Assembly (NCBI GenBank): GCA_017635595.1
Contig: JAGBLF010000018.1
Location: 38,664 to 102,663, forward strand
Source: Alphaproteobacteria bacterium
GTDB lineage: Bacteria > Pseudomonadota > Alphaproteobacteria > RF32 > CAG-239
Direction: 5' to 3'
DNA length: 64,000 nucleotides
Within the stretch, counting starts at the first letter, position 1, and each line of letters opens with the position of its first letter. A program made the position numbers and the translations under genes. The notes beneath the pieces were generated by a model that was given only the letters and a program-made list of their open reading frames with translations, was not told where the DNA came from and did no database searches. Below are positions 19,897 through 28,054 of this stretch, piece after piece.

Positions 19897-20358
19897 ATGA
19901 GACACGGTGACGGTCATAGAAAATTTAGTATGCCAAAAAGCCAAAGAAGAGCTTTGTTCTCTAACTTAACAGGCGCTTTGTTGGAACACGAACAAATCAC
20001 AATCACTTTAACACGTGCAAAAGAATTAAGAACTTTTGCCGATAATATGATTACTTATGCGAAAAAAGGCGATTTGAACAGCCGTCGTTTGGCTGCTGCC
20101 TTCTTGCGTAATGATGAAGTCGTTTCTAAACTTTTCTCTACTTTGGCTGAACGTTATAAAGAACGCAACGGCGGTTACACACGCGTTTTGAAAGCCGGTT
20201 TCCGTTATGGTGACTGCGCTCCGATGGCTGTAATTGAATTGGTTGATCGTGACGTTAATGCCAAAGGTGCTAAAGATTTAGCTCGTGTTGCTGCTGAAAA
20301 AGCGGCTGCTGCTGAAGCAGAAAAAGCTGAAGAAGCCTCCTCTGCAGAAGCTAAATAA
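19897..20358 (+). CDS. rplQ: 50S ribosomal protein L17
   Basis: The start [10 protein letters not shown] follows AGAAAGGA, and the body ([27 protein letters not shown]) is unmistakable L17. An in-frame Met at 19810 is rejected since family members begin MRH. The protein has 153 residues, including an Ala/Glu/Lys-rich C-terminal extension of about 30. L17 normally follows rpoA in the alpha operon; here rpoA is absent and trxA lies upstream, so the gene has moved or the operon has been split. The roughly 160-base leader may carry its own promoter. Confidence 0.97.
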   Translation: MRHGDGHRKFSMPKSQRRALFSNLTGALLEHEQITITLTRAKELRTFADNMITYAKKGDLNSRRLAAAFLRNDEVVSKLFSTLAERYKERNGGYTRVLKAGFRYGDCAPMAVIELVDRDVNAKGAKDLARVAAEKAAAAEAEKAEEASSAEAK

Positions 20359-20377
20359 TTTTAGCAAAAAGCAAATT

Positions 20378-20410
20378 AAAAAAAGCCTCGGTTATGCCGG
20401 GGCTTTTTTG
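20378..20410 (+). terminator. Intrinsic terminator after rplQ
   Basis: GCCTCGG pairs with CCGGGGC (one G-T) around TTATG, with A-run before and T-run after. Confidence 0.85.
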
Positions 20411-20415
20411 CTTTT

Positions 20416-20514
20416 TTAAGGAAGACTTTTTTTGTTATCAGCAAAAACGGAATTTGAATTAAGGTTCAGAACCTCAGAATCTGCAGAGAGACTTTGCTTA
20501 GTTAAATTTAACAT
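20416..20514 (-). CDS. 32-residue small ORF, second copy of repeated family
   Basis: Met 20514 follows AGGAGAAAGACAA. The product begins MLNLTKQSLS and ends KKSLP. It aligns with the first 30 residues of the ORF at 5741-6085 with two missing residues and a few substitutions. Most differences are in-phase, mildly suggesting coding constraint. The stop falls at the edge of the rplQ terminator. No known domain. Confidence 0.4.
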   Translation of the reverse strand: MLNLTKQSLSADSEVLNLNSNSVFADNKKSLP

Positions 20515-20605
20515 TTGTCTTTCTCCTAAAATATAAGTTATTATGCATAACACATAAAACATACTGCCATAGCTTTAATATAAAGGAAAGTATGACGAAA
20601 GTAAT
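20426..20605. repeat. Copy B of the duplicated ~180-bp element
   Basis: It aligns end to end with 5991-6176, with one small 6-base deletion in the ORF. It includes the ribosome binding site, the TTATGCATAA palindrome and the common outer end. It accounts for most of the 303-base gap between rplQ and the next gene. Confidence 0.8.
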
Positions 20606-20616
20606 CGCTAAGTCTC

Positions 20617-20645
20617 ATAAAAAAAGCTCCCTTTAGGGAGCCTTT
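20617..20645 (-). terminator. Intrinsic terminator of the 116-residue protein gene
   Basis: On the minus strand GGCTCCC-TAAA-GGGAGC is followed by a T-run. It serves the gene ending at 20662. Confidence 0.8.
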
Positions 20646-20661
20646 GGGAAAAACAATGGTT

Positions 20662-21012
20662 TTATATTCTTTCGCTTTTAGAGGCGTTAACAATTTGGTT
20701 TGCTAATTTCTGAGCATTATTATCTTTAGTAAATGTCCATGCCGGATGTGATAATTTGGTCGAATTATCGGCATTAATTTTCATTTTTTGTAAGTCAAGT
20801 TCAGATGGTTCTTTACCGTTGACAACAGTATAAGCAAATTTGGCAAATTCTCTGTTGAATCCCATTTCTTCTCTAGCCGGAACCAACTCAGTCGAGAATG
20901 CGGCCTTTACAGCTTCTTTACTGGCACCGGATAGTGCCGGAGCACTGTCAGCATGTGCCGGAGCAAAGCTTTTAATGCCTCCTTCTTGCATAAATGAATT
21001 TCTATCAGTCAT
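20662..21012 (-). CDS. Uncharacterised 116-residue protein
   Basis: I do not recognise a family. I chose Met 21012 (MTDRNSFMQEGG...), behind AAAGGGG, over a longer frame to 21252 whose N terminus is unlikely coding. The protein is hydrophilic and Ala/Ser/Lys rich, with no signal peptide or membrane helix. It has its own terminator and stands alone between rplQ and the divergent murJ. The leader upstream of 21012 is AT-rich. Confidence 0.6.
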   Translation of the reverse strand: MTDRNSFMQEGGIKSFAPAHADSAPALSGASKEAVKAAFSTELVPAREEMGFNREFAKFAYTVVNGKEPSELDLQKMKINADNSTKLSHPAWTFTKDNNAQKLANQIVNASKSERI

Positions 21013-21209
21013 TGTTTTAATCCCCTTTAAAATGCAGACATAATTCTGCACTAATTTTCTCTTTTGTCTAAGATTAACATTTGCAAAATGTTTTGTCAAG
21101 TATTTTTTTATAAAAGATGAAATATTTGTTACAAAAATAACCTTTTTATGTACAAAGCCGACAAATTGAGGTAAAACTACAAAAAAACATAATAAATAAA
21201 GAGAGTACA

Positions 21210-22790
21210 ATGTCACTGTTAAAATCGGTAGCAACTTTTGGCGGATTAACATTTATAAGCAGAATAACAGGCTTTTTGCGCGATATGATTTTGGCAAATT
21301 GTTTAGGTGCCGGCATGATCGCCGATGCTTTTGTCGTAGCATTTAAATTACCTAATTTATTTCGTAGTTTATTTGCCGAAGGCGCCTTTACCAGCGCGTT
21401 TGTGCCGTTATTTTCACAAAAATTGGTTGCCGACGGTAAAAAGAAATCTATATTTTTTGCCGCGCAGGCTATTGCCGTTTTAGTGGTGATTGTCGGGTTA
21501 TTTGTGCTTCTGTTTGAATTGTTGATGCCGTATGTTGTTACCGTTTTGGCACCGGGATTCCACAGTGATGAAGGTAAACTGGAATTGGCAACCGAATTAT
21601 GTCGCATTACATTTCCGTTTTTGCTGTTGATATCTATTGTATCGTTCCAAGGAGGCATACTAAACTCGTTTGAAAAATTTGCCGCTCCGGCCATGGCACC
21701 GATAATCCTTAATTTGACTATGATTTTTTCGGCCTTTGTCTTTGTGCCGTTTATGCCGTCGGCAGCACATGGTATCGCGCTTGGTATAACCGTTGCCGGT
21801 GTTTTGGAAGTTTTATGGTTGTACGCGGCATTAAAGCGGATAGATGTGACCATCCATCCTTATATTCATATCGGAAAAATTATGCAAAATCCGGAGATTC
21901 GCACATTGTTTAAGCGCATTGCGCCGGGGGTTGTCGGAGCTGGAATTTATCAGATTAACATGGCTGTGGATACGATTTTGGTATCATTGGTCGGAACCGG
22001 AGCAATATCGTGGCTTTATTATGCAAATCGGTTGCAACAATTACCACTCGGAGTTGTCGGTGCCGCTATCAGCGTTGCACTGTTGCCGATTTTGTCCAAA
22101 TGTCTGAAGGCCGGCGAGATCGAAGAAGCCAAAAAAACACAAGATAAAGCGGTTGAATACGGGCTTTTAATGTCGTTTCCGGCCGCCGTATTGTTGATTG
22201 TTTTAGCCGAACCGATTGTGACGTTACTGTTCCAACACGGAAGATTTTTGCCATCCGATGCCTCGCGTACAGCTTGGGCAGTTATTGCCTATTCGATAGG
22301 GTTGCCTTGCTATGTGATGACCAAGGCTTTAATGCCTAACTTTTTTGCCCGCGGCGATACAGTCACACCGGTAAAGTACAGCGCGGTTGTTTTTGTAACC
22401 AATTTTGTATTTAACGTTGTTTTAATGCAATATTTCGGGCATGTCGGTATTGCCATGGCGACAACAATTGCTGCGTTTGTGTCATTGGGACAGTATGTTA
22501 TCGGGCTTAAAAAACGCGGATACTGGCATATCGGCCGGCCACTTGTCGTAAAAATTTTGAAAATAGCCCTTATTTCAGCTATTATGGGCGGGTGCGTGTG
22601 GGCTGCAGACTATGGCTTAAAGATGTACTTTGCCGTATATCTGGTGCATAAAATATGTTTATTGGCCGAGTTATGCGTATTGGGTGTCTTTGCTCTTGCA
22701 ATTTTTATGATATCGGCTAAAATACTGCATGTGATTAATTTTTGCGAAATCCTTAATATGGTAAGGAGAAAACATGGTAAAGAAGCATAA
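21210..22790 (+). CDS. murJ: Lipid II flippase MurJ
   Basis: A 526-residue MATE/MOP-fold protein with about 13-14 membrane helices. Family landmarks include the start LLKSVATFGGLTFISRITGFLRD, the FRSLFAEGAFTSAFVPLF block and LPIL. It flips lipid II across the inner membrane for peptidoglycan synthesis. The end overlaps the next gene by 17 bases. Confidence 0.96.
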   Translation: MSLLKSVATFGGLTFISRITGFLRDMILANCLGAGMIADAFVVAFKLPNLFRSLFAEGAFTSAFVPLFSQKLVADGKKKSIFFAAQAIAVLVVIVGLFVLLFELLMPYVVTVLAPGFHSDEGKLELATELCRITFPFLLLISIVSFQGGILNSFEKFAAPAMAPIILNLTMIFSAFVFVPFMPSAAHGIALGITVAGVLEVLWLYAALKRIDVTIHPYIHIGKIMQNPEIRTLFKRIAPGVVGAGIYQINMAVDTILVSLVGTGAISWLYYANRLQQLPLGVVGAAISVALLPILSKCLKAGEIEEAKKTQDKAVEYGLLMSFPAAVLLIVLAEPIVTLLFQHGRFLPSDASRTAWAVIAYSIGLPCYVMTKALMPNFFARGDTVTPVKYSAVVFVTNFVFNVVLMQYFGHVGIAMATTIAAFVSLGQYVIGLKKRGYWHIGRPLVVKILKIALISAIMGGCVWAADYGLKMYFAVYLVHKICLLAELCVLGVFALAIFMISAKILHVINFCEILNMVRRKHGKEA

Positions 22791-24060
22791 AAAATTAGAA
22801 ACCCCGACAGATGATGTAGCCACTGAAGAAAAGGCTACCGAGGCCGCACAAAGCAATTCTGTTGAACCTGAAAAGAAAGAAAACATATTTGCAAAAACAG
22901 CCACAATTTTAGGCAGTGCCGCACAATGGATTAAGCCGCGCGTTTTAGTGCTTAAAGATAAAATGAAAAATATTTCATTTGTCGGTATCAGGCAATTTGC
23001 CGAGAATGCCGAACAGTATGCTTTGGATAAATTAGATAAAATTAAAATGTATCCGTATAAGAGCAATTTTAAAAAAATATTTGTTGCCGTAAAAAAATTC
23101 AAATTAAAAAAGACAGGTTTTGTGAAGTTTTTCAAAAAAAACGGTCGTAAGCTGTCTTCGTCATGGAAAACGATTTTAACGGTTGTTCCGCTGTTTTTGA
23201 TTTTTTATTATGCCGTCGGCAGTCAAATTGTCGAAGATATGGATGTTACAACCGAATACGATGTTCCGTCGGAAAAAAGTCCGTTGTTTGAAACGCCGGA
23301 CAGTATGGCCTTTTTACTTAAACGTGAAATCGACGATAAGATGTGGACACCGAATTTACCAGTTATTTTCCCGGCCTATATTTTGGATAATATGCCTAAT
23401 TTTCAAATAGGCATTGTGGATGCGGTTAAAGATGTCAGCGGTGTAATGCGTAAATTAAGTTTTAATACGCCGGCACAAAATAAAGATATTAAAGACGCTT
23501 ATAAGTTATTAGACTACGCGCCGAATGTTTGGATTATGACACGTAAAAGCGCTTTAAAATTAGCTCCTTCGTCTAATTCGCAATATCGTAAAGCTGCCAA
23601 AAAATTGAAAGACTATCGTCGCAACGGTATCTTTACGCCGCAAGCAGTTGATTTGGAAAAACTCATAACGGGTATCGGTAAGAAGTTACAGAAGATATCG
23701 CAGGCAAACGAGGAATTGCAACAGGAAAATTCCGGTGATTTCTTTGACACCAGATCTGATGATTTGTTCTATTATAATCGCGGTTATGCCTTTGCTTTGT
23801 GGCAAATGACAAAAACATTGAGTGCCGATTACAAAGATTTGATACTGAAAATGAATGTTTATCCGGAATGGACATATTTGGTATCTTCGTTAAAACGCGC
23901 GGCAGAAATGAAACCGAGGATTATTCGTAACGGTTCAGCAACCAGTGTGTTTGTGCCTAATCACCTGATCATGCAAAACTACTATTTGCTGCGTGCACTA
24001 ACGGCTGCCGAAAAAATTCGCAACGGATTAATACGAGAAGAATATGTTCGTCAAAATTGA
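22774..24060 (+). CDS. DUF2333-like membrane-anchored protein
   Basis: A 428-residue protein: a polar, Lys-rich cytoplasmic N terminus (about 130 residues), a single membrane helix (WKTILTVVPLFLIFYYAVG), then a periplasmic domain. The blocks LLKREIDDKMWTPNLPVIFP and LDNMPNFQIGI recall DUF2333 proteins, whose role is unknown. The start follows AAGGAGAAAAC inside the murJ end. Linkage to murJ and a Bax-like glucosaminidase suggests a cell-envelope role. Confidence 0.7.
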   Translation: MVKKHKKLETPTDDVATEEKATEAAQSNSVEPEKKENIFAKTATILGSAAQWIKPRVLVLKDKMKNISFVGIRQFAENAEQYALDKLDKIKMYPYKSNFKKIFVAVKKFKLKKTGFVKFFKKNGRKLSSSWKTILTVVPLFLIFYYAVGSQIVEDMDVTTEYDVPSEKSPLFETPDSMAFLLKREIDDKMWTPNLPVIFPAYILDNMPNFQIGIVDAVKDVSGVMRKLSFNTPAQNKDIKDAYKLLDYAPNVWIMTRKSALKLAPSSNSQYRKAAKKLKDYRRNGIFTPQAVDLEKLITGIGKKLQKISQANEELQQENSGDFFDTRSDDLFYYNRGYAFALWQMTKTLSADYKDLILKMNVYPEWTYLVSSLKRAAEMKPRIIRNGSATSVFVPNHLIMQNYYLLRALTAAEKIRNGLIREEYVRQN

Positions 24061-24568
24061 TGATTTAGAACCAAAGCAAATTATAAATTTTTATTTACCG
24101 CAAGAATTAAAATTGTCGGATGTTTCGCTTGTTCTGAAAAATCCGGCGCAAGCGGCAAGCTCCTTGTTGGTCGGGGTTCTGTCTGTTGCCGGTGTAACCA
24201 AAATTTTACTGACGGATAAATTGTTATCGGTTCATTATAAGGCCGAAAATAAAGATGATGTCCGTATGTCGGTTTTGGCCGAGTTAGATGATTATTTTTC
24301 CGATACGCTGACTGATATAAAAGAAAAAAGTAATGTTTCAGAACTTGAAAAAGCGGAGGCTCTGGCCGATGCTTTTATCCGTCCGACCTTAAATCGAGAT
24401 AAGGGCGATATCGAAATTTTATCGCTGTCCGACGGTGTTTTGACAATAAAATTTACCGGTCATTGCGCGGGTTGTCCGTATGCGCAAAATACACTGCAAA
24501 ACGTTATTGCCAAAACAATGCTTTATTATATGCCGCAAATTCAAAAAATCGACCTGGAGGATGCTTGA
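24044..24568 (+). CDS. NifU/Nfu-type Fe-S scaffold protein
   Basis: This 174-residue protein has an N-terminal Nfu-N-like domain (about 1-90) and a C-terminal NifU domain with the cluster-binding pair in GHCAGCPYAQNTLQNVI. It probably carries or delivers 4Fe-4S clusters. It overlaps its upstream neighbour by 17 bases and its downstream neighbour by one base, so it is cotranscribed with envelope genes, an odd setting. Confidence 0.85.
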   Translation: MFVKIDDLEPKQIINFYLPQELKLSDVSLVLKNPAQAASSLLVGVLSVAGVTKILLTDKLLSVHYKAENKDDVRMSVLAELDDYFSDTLTDIKEKSNVSELEKAEALADAFIRPTLNRDKGDIEILSLSDGVLTIKFTGHCAGCPYAQNTLQNVIAKTMLYYMPQIQKIDLEDA

Positions 24569-25461
24569 TGAAACTGCCCGTATGGATATGCCTGTTTGTT
24601 TTTTCGATTATTTTACCGCTCAGCGCCAAGATGGTTTCAACGCAAAAAGACGGTGCGTTATACATTAAGTCAACGACGGTTGCCGAACTTGATAGCCTGT
24701 ATAATCAGCAGGAATTTTTCGAATTTTCCAAACCGCGCGGTGTTTATCCGCGCATTTATTTGGAACATCTGCCGGACGATTGGAAAGATGTGCCGGAAAA
24801 TCAGGCAAAACAACGTACATTTATCAAGATCTTACTGCCGTTGGTGTTGAAAATTAATGCAGAAATAAGTGCAGAGCGCGCCGAAATCGAAAATATAAAT
24901 AAAAAATTTGCAAGCGGTGCCAAATTAACCGAAAATGAGCTGAAATTACTTGAAGAAAAAGCCGAAAAATACGATATTTTTACGCGCATGAAAGGCGATG
25001 AACGTACGCAAATCTTGTTACGCCGTTTGCTGATTAATGTTGATACCGTGCCGCCGTCTATAATGATTTCGACTGCAGCTATTTATACAAATTGGGGTAT
25101 GTCCAGACTGGCTTTGCAGTACAATGCGCTGTATCGGGATGAAATTTGGTACCAAAAAAATCAAGGTGTTAAACCCGTTGATGATCCGGAAGCCGAATAT
25201 ACTTACCAAACATTTTCATCGTTGGAAGATTGTATTCGTCACCGGGCCGTAAAACTCAATTCGCATATCAACTATGACTATTTGCGCGAATCGAGAAGAA
25301 TTGCCCGAACCATGGGACGTCCGCCTTACGGACCTCAGCTGGCAGCGCAAATGATAGATGACAGTAACTTAAAAAATATAGCCGGTTTAATAGACTATAC
25401 GTTTACATTTTTTCAACTCTCAAATGCGGACTTTTATCCTGAACTTCGCGATGTTAAATAA
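24568..25461 (+). CDS. Bax-like exported glucosaminidase
   Basis: Start ATG 24568 overlaps the nfu stop (TGATG) behind CTGGAGG. The 297-residue product begins with a signal peptide (PVWICLFVFSIILPLSA). The C-terminal domain (ILLRRLLINVDTVPPSIMIS, AAIYTNWGMSRLALQYNAL) resembles the Bax/FlgJ-type glucosaminidase fold, in which the Glu of ESxWG is catalytic; here the motif reads TNWGMSRLA, so that Glu is replaced. Activity is therefore in doubt. The envelope setting fits a peptidoglycan-binding or remodelling role. Confidence 0.7.
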   Translation: MKLPVWICLFVFSIILPLSAKMVSTQKDGALYIKSTTVAELDSLYNQQEFFEFSKPRGVYPRIYLEHLPDDWKDVPENQAKQRTFIKILLPLVLKINAEISAERAEIENINKKFASGAKLTENELKLLEEKAEKYDIFTRMKGDERTQILLRRLLINVDTVPPSIMISTAAIYTNWGMSRLALQYNALYRDEIWYQKNQGVKPVDDPEAEYTYQTFSSLEDCIRHRAVKLNSHINYDYLRESRRIARTMGRPPYGPQLAAQMIDDSNLKNIAGLIDYTFTFFQLSNADFYPELRDVK

Positions 25462-25474
25462 AGGAGACTGTTGA

Positions 25475-27136
25475 ATGTTTTTCAGTTTAAGCAAAAAAAT
25501 CTTGTACAGTCTGATAGCCTTTTTGTTTTTGATTGCGCTGTTGTTTTTATCAATATTTATTAATCTGTATTCGCAACAAATTGCCGATAACCAGAATACG
25601 ATTTATATGCGCAATGAATATGTATTGAATTTGTTATATGATAATATTCAGTTGAAAAAGCAATTGGCCGAAATAGGGAAAAGTCATCCTAACATCATTA
25701 AAGGCTACAATGTTTACTCTATGTCAAAAGAGTTGGATTCGACGGTTAAAGAATTAACAAGCGAACAAAAACTTAATGAGGAACTTAAAAAGAATTATGA
25801 CAATAATGCCGAGGCGATTAAGACCGGAGCCAAAGTTATCGGTTACAGTCTGGTTGTTGTGGTAATGCTTATCTTACTGTTGATTTTTTTATTGGATTAT
25901 TGGGTTATACGTCCGACAGAACGGATATCAAATGTCAGTCGTCAAGTTTCTAAAGGCATTTACTCAAGCCGACTGCCGTTAAAGCAAGGCGCCAAACTGC
26001 AGGATGAGTTTGATATTTTATATTCGGCATATAATCAGATGCTTGACAGTATTGAAGATAATATTGCCCAGGTCAAAAACCGTGAGCACTATTTACAGCA
26101 ATTGATTGATGCCATACCGGAAGGTATTCGTGTTATTGATAAAAATTTTAATGTTATGATGACTAATCAGGCTTTTAATAACATGTTTAAAATAACCGAA
26201 ACCAGTGTCGGGCAAAAGTGTTATCAGGCTTATGGTTATAAATGCGAGGAATGTCCTCAAAGCCGGTATAACTGTCCGGTTCGTAATTGGAAGAAAAACA
26301 ATAATTCGGATCCGGTTCGAACAATTCACGAAGTTGGTAAAACGCCGTTTTACGTAACCGCCGCAAAATTAAAAATATCGGCAAAAGAATATTATATTAT
26401 TGAAGCCTTACACGATTTGAGCGGAGATATTAAATATTCGCACCAGCAAAAAGTCTCGTCACTTGGATTTTTATCAACGTCCATTGCGCATGAAATGAAA
26501 AACAACTTAGGGGCTATTCGGATGATTTTGGAAGGCCTTTTGGATAGCGAGTATAAAGATATTGCCGATGACGATGCCGGTAAAAAATATCTGGTAATGG
26601 CGCATAACCAATTAATTGAGACCATTAAAACGCCGGAAAGACTGCTGCGTTTGGCTCAATATACCGAAGATGAGATTACCGAAGTCAATGTAAAATCGGC
26701 CGTCAGCGATATGGTATTGATGATTGACTACGATGCCAAAAGGCACGGTATTGCGGTAGAAACAGATATTGACAACAGTATTACTTTGACTGTCAATGAA
26801 GCGGATTTTAAAATGATTATTCTCAATTTGGTACAAAATGCCATCAAAGCCATGCCGAAAGGTGGTAAGTTGAATATAGAAGGTGTAAAAAACCACCGCA
26901 ATGTTGTTATTAAAATCAAAGACAGCGGTATCGGAATTGAAGCCGGCAAAATTAAACACATATTCGAGCCGTTTTACTCGGCGAATACTCAGGCAAAAAG
27001 CTCCGGTCTGGGGTTGGCTATTGTAAGCAGTTTGGTTGCTAAAAATAAAGGCACCATTGCTGTCAGCAGTAAGGTCGGAGAAGGAACAGTCTTTACGTTG
27101 CGTTTTCCGCTCGGCAAACAAAAACAGTTGGTGTAA
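25475..27136 (+). CDS. Membrane sensor histidine kinase with PAS domain
   Basis: The 553-residue protein has two membrane helices (about 10-30 and 127-150) around a short periplasmic loop, HAMP (about 150-205), and a PAS domain with four or more cysteines at about 249-269 (CYQAYGYKCEECP then NCPV). The kinase core follows: phospho-acceptor His about 338 (IAHEMKNN), N box NLVQNAIKAM and G boxes DSGIGIEAG and GLGLAIV. The Cys cluster could bind a metal or sense redox state. No response regulator is adjacent. It starts 13 bases after the glucosaminidase and meets the CDF gene tail to tail with no gap. Confidence 0.92.
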   Translation: MFFSLSKKILYSLIAFLFLIALLFLSIFINLYSQQIADNQNTIYMRNEYVLNLLYDNIQLKKQLAEIGKSHPNIIKGYNVYSMSKELDSTVKELTSEQKLNEELKKNYDNNAEAIKTGAKVIGYSLVVVVMLILLLIFLLDYWVIRPTERISNVSRQVSKGIYSSRLPLKQGAKLQDEFDILYSAYNQMLDSIEDNIAQVKNREHYLQQLIDAIPEGIRVIDKNFNVMMTNQAFNNMFKITETSVGQKCYQAYGYKCEECPQSRYNCPVRNWKKNNNSDPVRTIHEVGKTPFYVTAAKLKISAKEYYIIEALHDLSGDIKYSHQQKVSSLGFLSTSIAHEMKNNLGAIRMILEGLLDSEYKDIADDDAGKKYLVMAHNQLIETIKTPERLLRLAQYTEDEITEVNVKSAVSDMVLMIDYDAKRHGIAVETDIDNSITLTVNEADFKMIILNLVQNAIKAMPKGGKLNIEGVKNHRNVVIKIKDSGIGIEAGKIKHIFEPFYSANTQAKSSGLGLAIVSSLVAKNKGTIAVSSKVGEGTVFTLRFPLGKQKQLV

Positions 27137-28054
27137 TCATTTATCTTGAATAACATGATCAATACGGTCTTCCTGCAAGCCGTACGGGTCTTGGTGTACA
27201 ATCAATTGCAGTTGCGGATAAATTGCAATGATTTTATTTTCCGCTTCATCAGATAAAGAATGCGTTTCAAACAAAGATTTATGACCATCAAATTCCAAGT
27301 GCACCTCGGCAAACCAATGATTACCGGAAACGCGCGTTCTTAAATCGTGATAGCCCAAAATACCGTCAACAGATTGGATAATACTGATGATATTGTCTTT
27401 AACTTCGGTATTAAGCTCTTTATCTGTTATTTCTTCTAAGGCTTCAAGGGTAAGCTCCCAAGCATTATAAATAAGGTAAATCGCAATTAAGATAGCGGTA
27501 ATGATATCGAACCACTCCCAGTTTAAGTAACGTACCACCACCAATGAAATGATAACGGAAGAGTTGGAAAGAATATCAACCACATAGTGCAAACTGTCGG
27601 CCGCGATGGCTTTTGATTTTGTGACTCGGATAACATAGCGCTGAAATAAAACCAAGGCACAAGTAAGCAGCAAACTGATAATCATCACGGCTATACCCAG
27701 AGCTGTTTCTTTAATTTGTACCGGATGAATAAATCGGTAAATACCATCGTATAAAATAAATCCGGCCGAACCGACAATGAATGCTGCCTGCATTAAGGCA
27801 CTGACAGCTTCCGCTTTACCGTATCCGTAACGATGTTGCTGGGTAAACGGCTTGTCGGAATATTTGACGGCAATCATACTTATCAAAGAGGACACAATAT
27901 CGGATAATCCGTCTACTAAAGACGATAAAATCGACAATGAACCGGTCAAAAAGGCGGCAACCGCCTTTATGGCTGTCAGAACAACAGCCAGCGTTATACT
28001 GCAAATGGTTGCAAAATACTTTAATTCAGCATATTCATTGGCGGATGATTTCAA
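27137..28054 (-). CDS. Cation diffusion facilitator (FieF-like metal exporter)
   Basis: A proton-coupled divalent metal (Zn/Fe/Mn/Cd) exporter of 305 residues with six membrane helices and a cytoplasmic C-terminal domain. The metal site is intact: Asp48 and Asp52 (SLVDGLSD) with His156 and Asp160 (LHYVVD), the arrangement usual for FieF rather than for strict Zn exporters. It overlaps the upstream ABC-fusion gene by 20 bases. Confidence 0.92.
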   Translation of the reverse strand: MKSSANEYAELKYFATICSITLAVVLTAIKAVAAFLTGSLSILSSLVDGLSDIVSSLISMIAVKYSDKPFTQQHRYGYGKAEAVSALMQAAFIVGSAGFILYDGIYRFIHPVQIKETALGIAVMIISLLLTCALVLFQRYVIRVTKSKAIAADSLHYVVDILSNSSVIISLVVVRYLNWEWFDIITAILIAIYLIYNAWELTLEALEEITDKELNTEVKDNIISIIQSVDGILGYHDLRTRVSGNHWFAEVHLEFDGHKSLFETHSLSDEAENKIIAIYPQLQLIVHQDPYGLQEDRIDHVIQDK

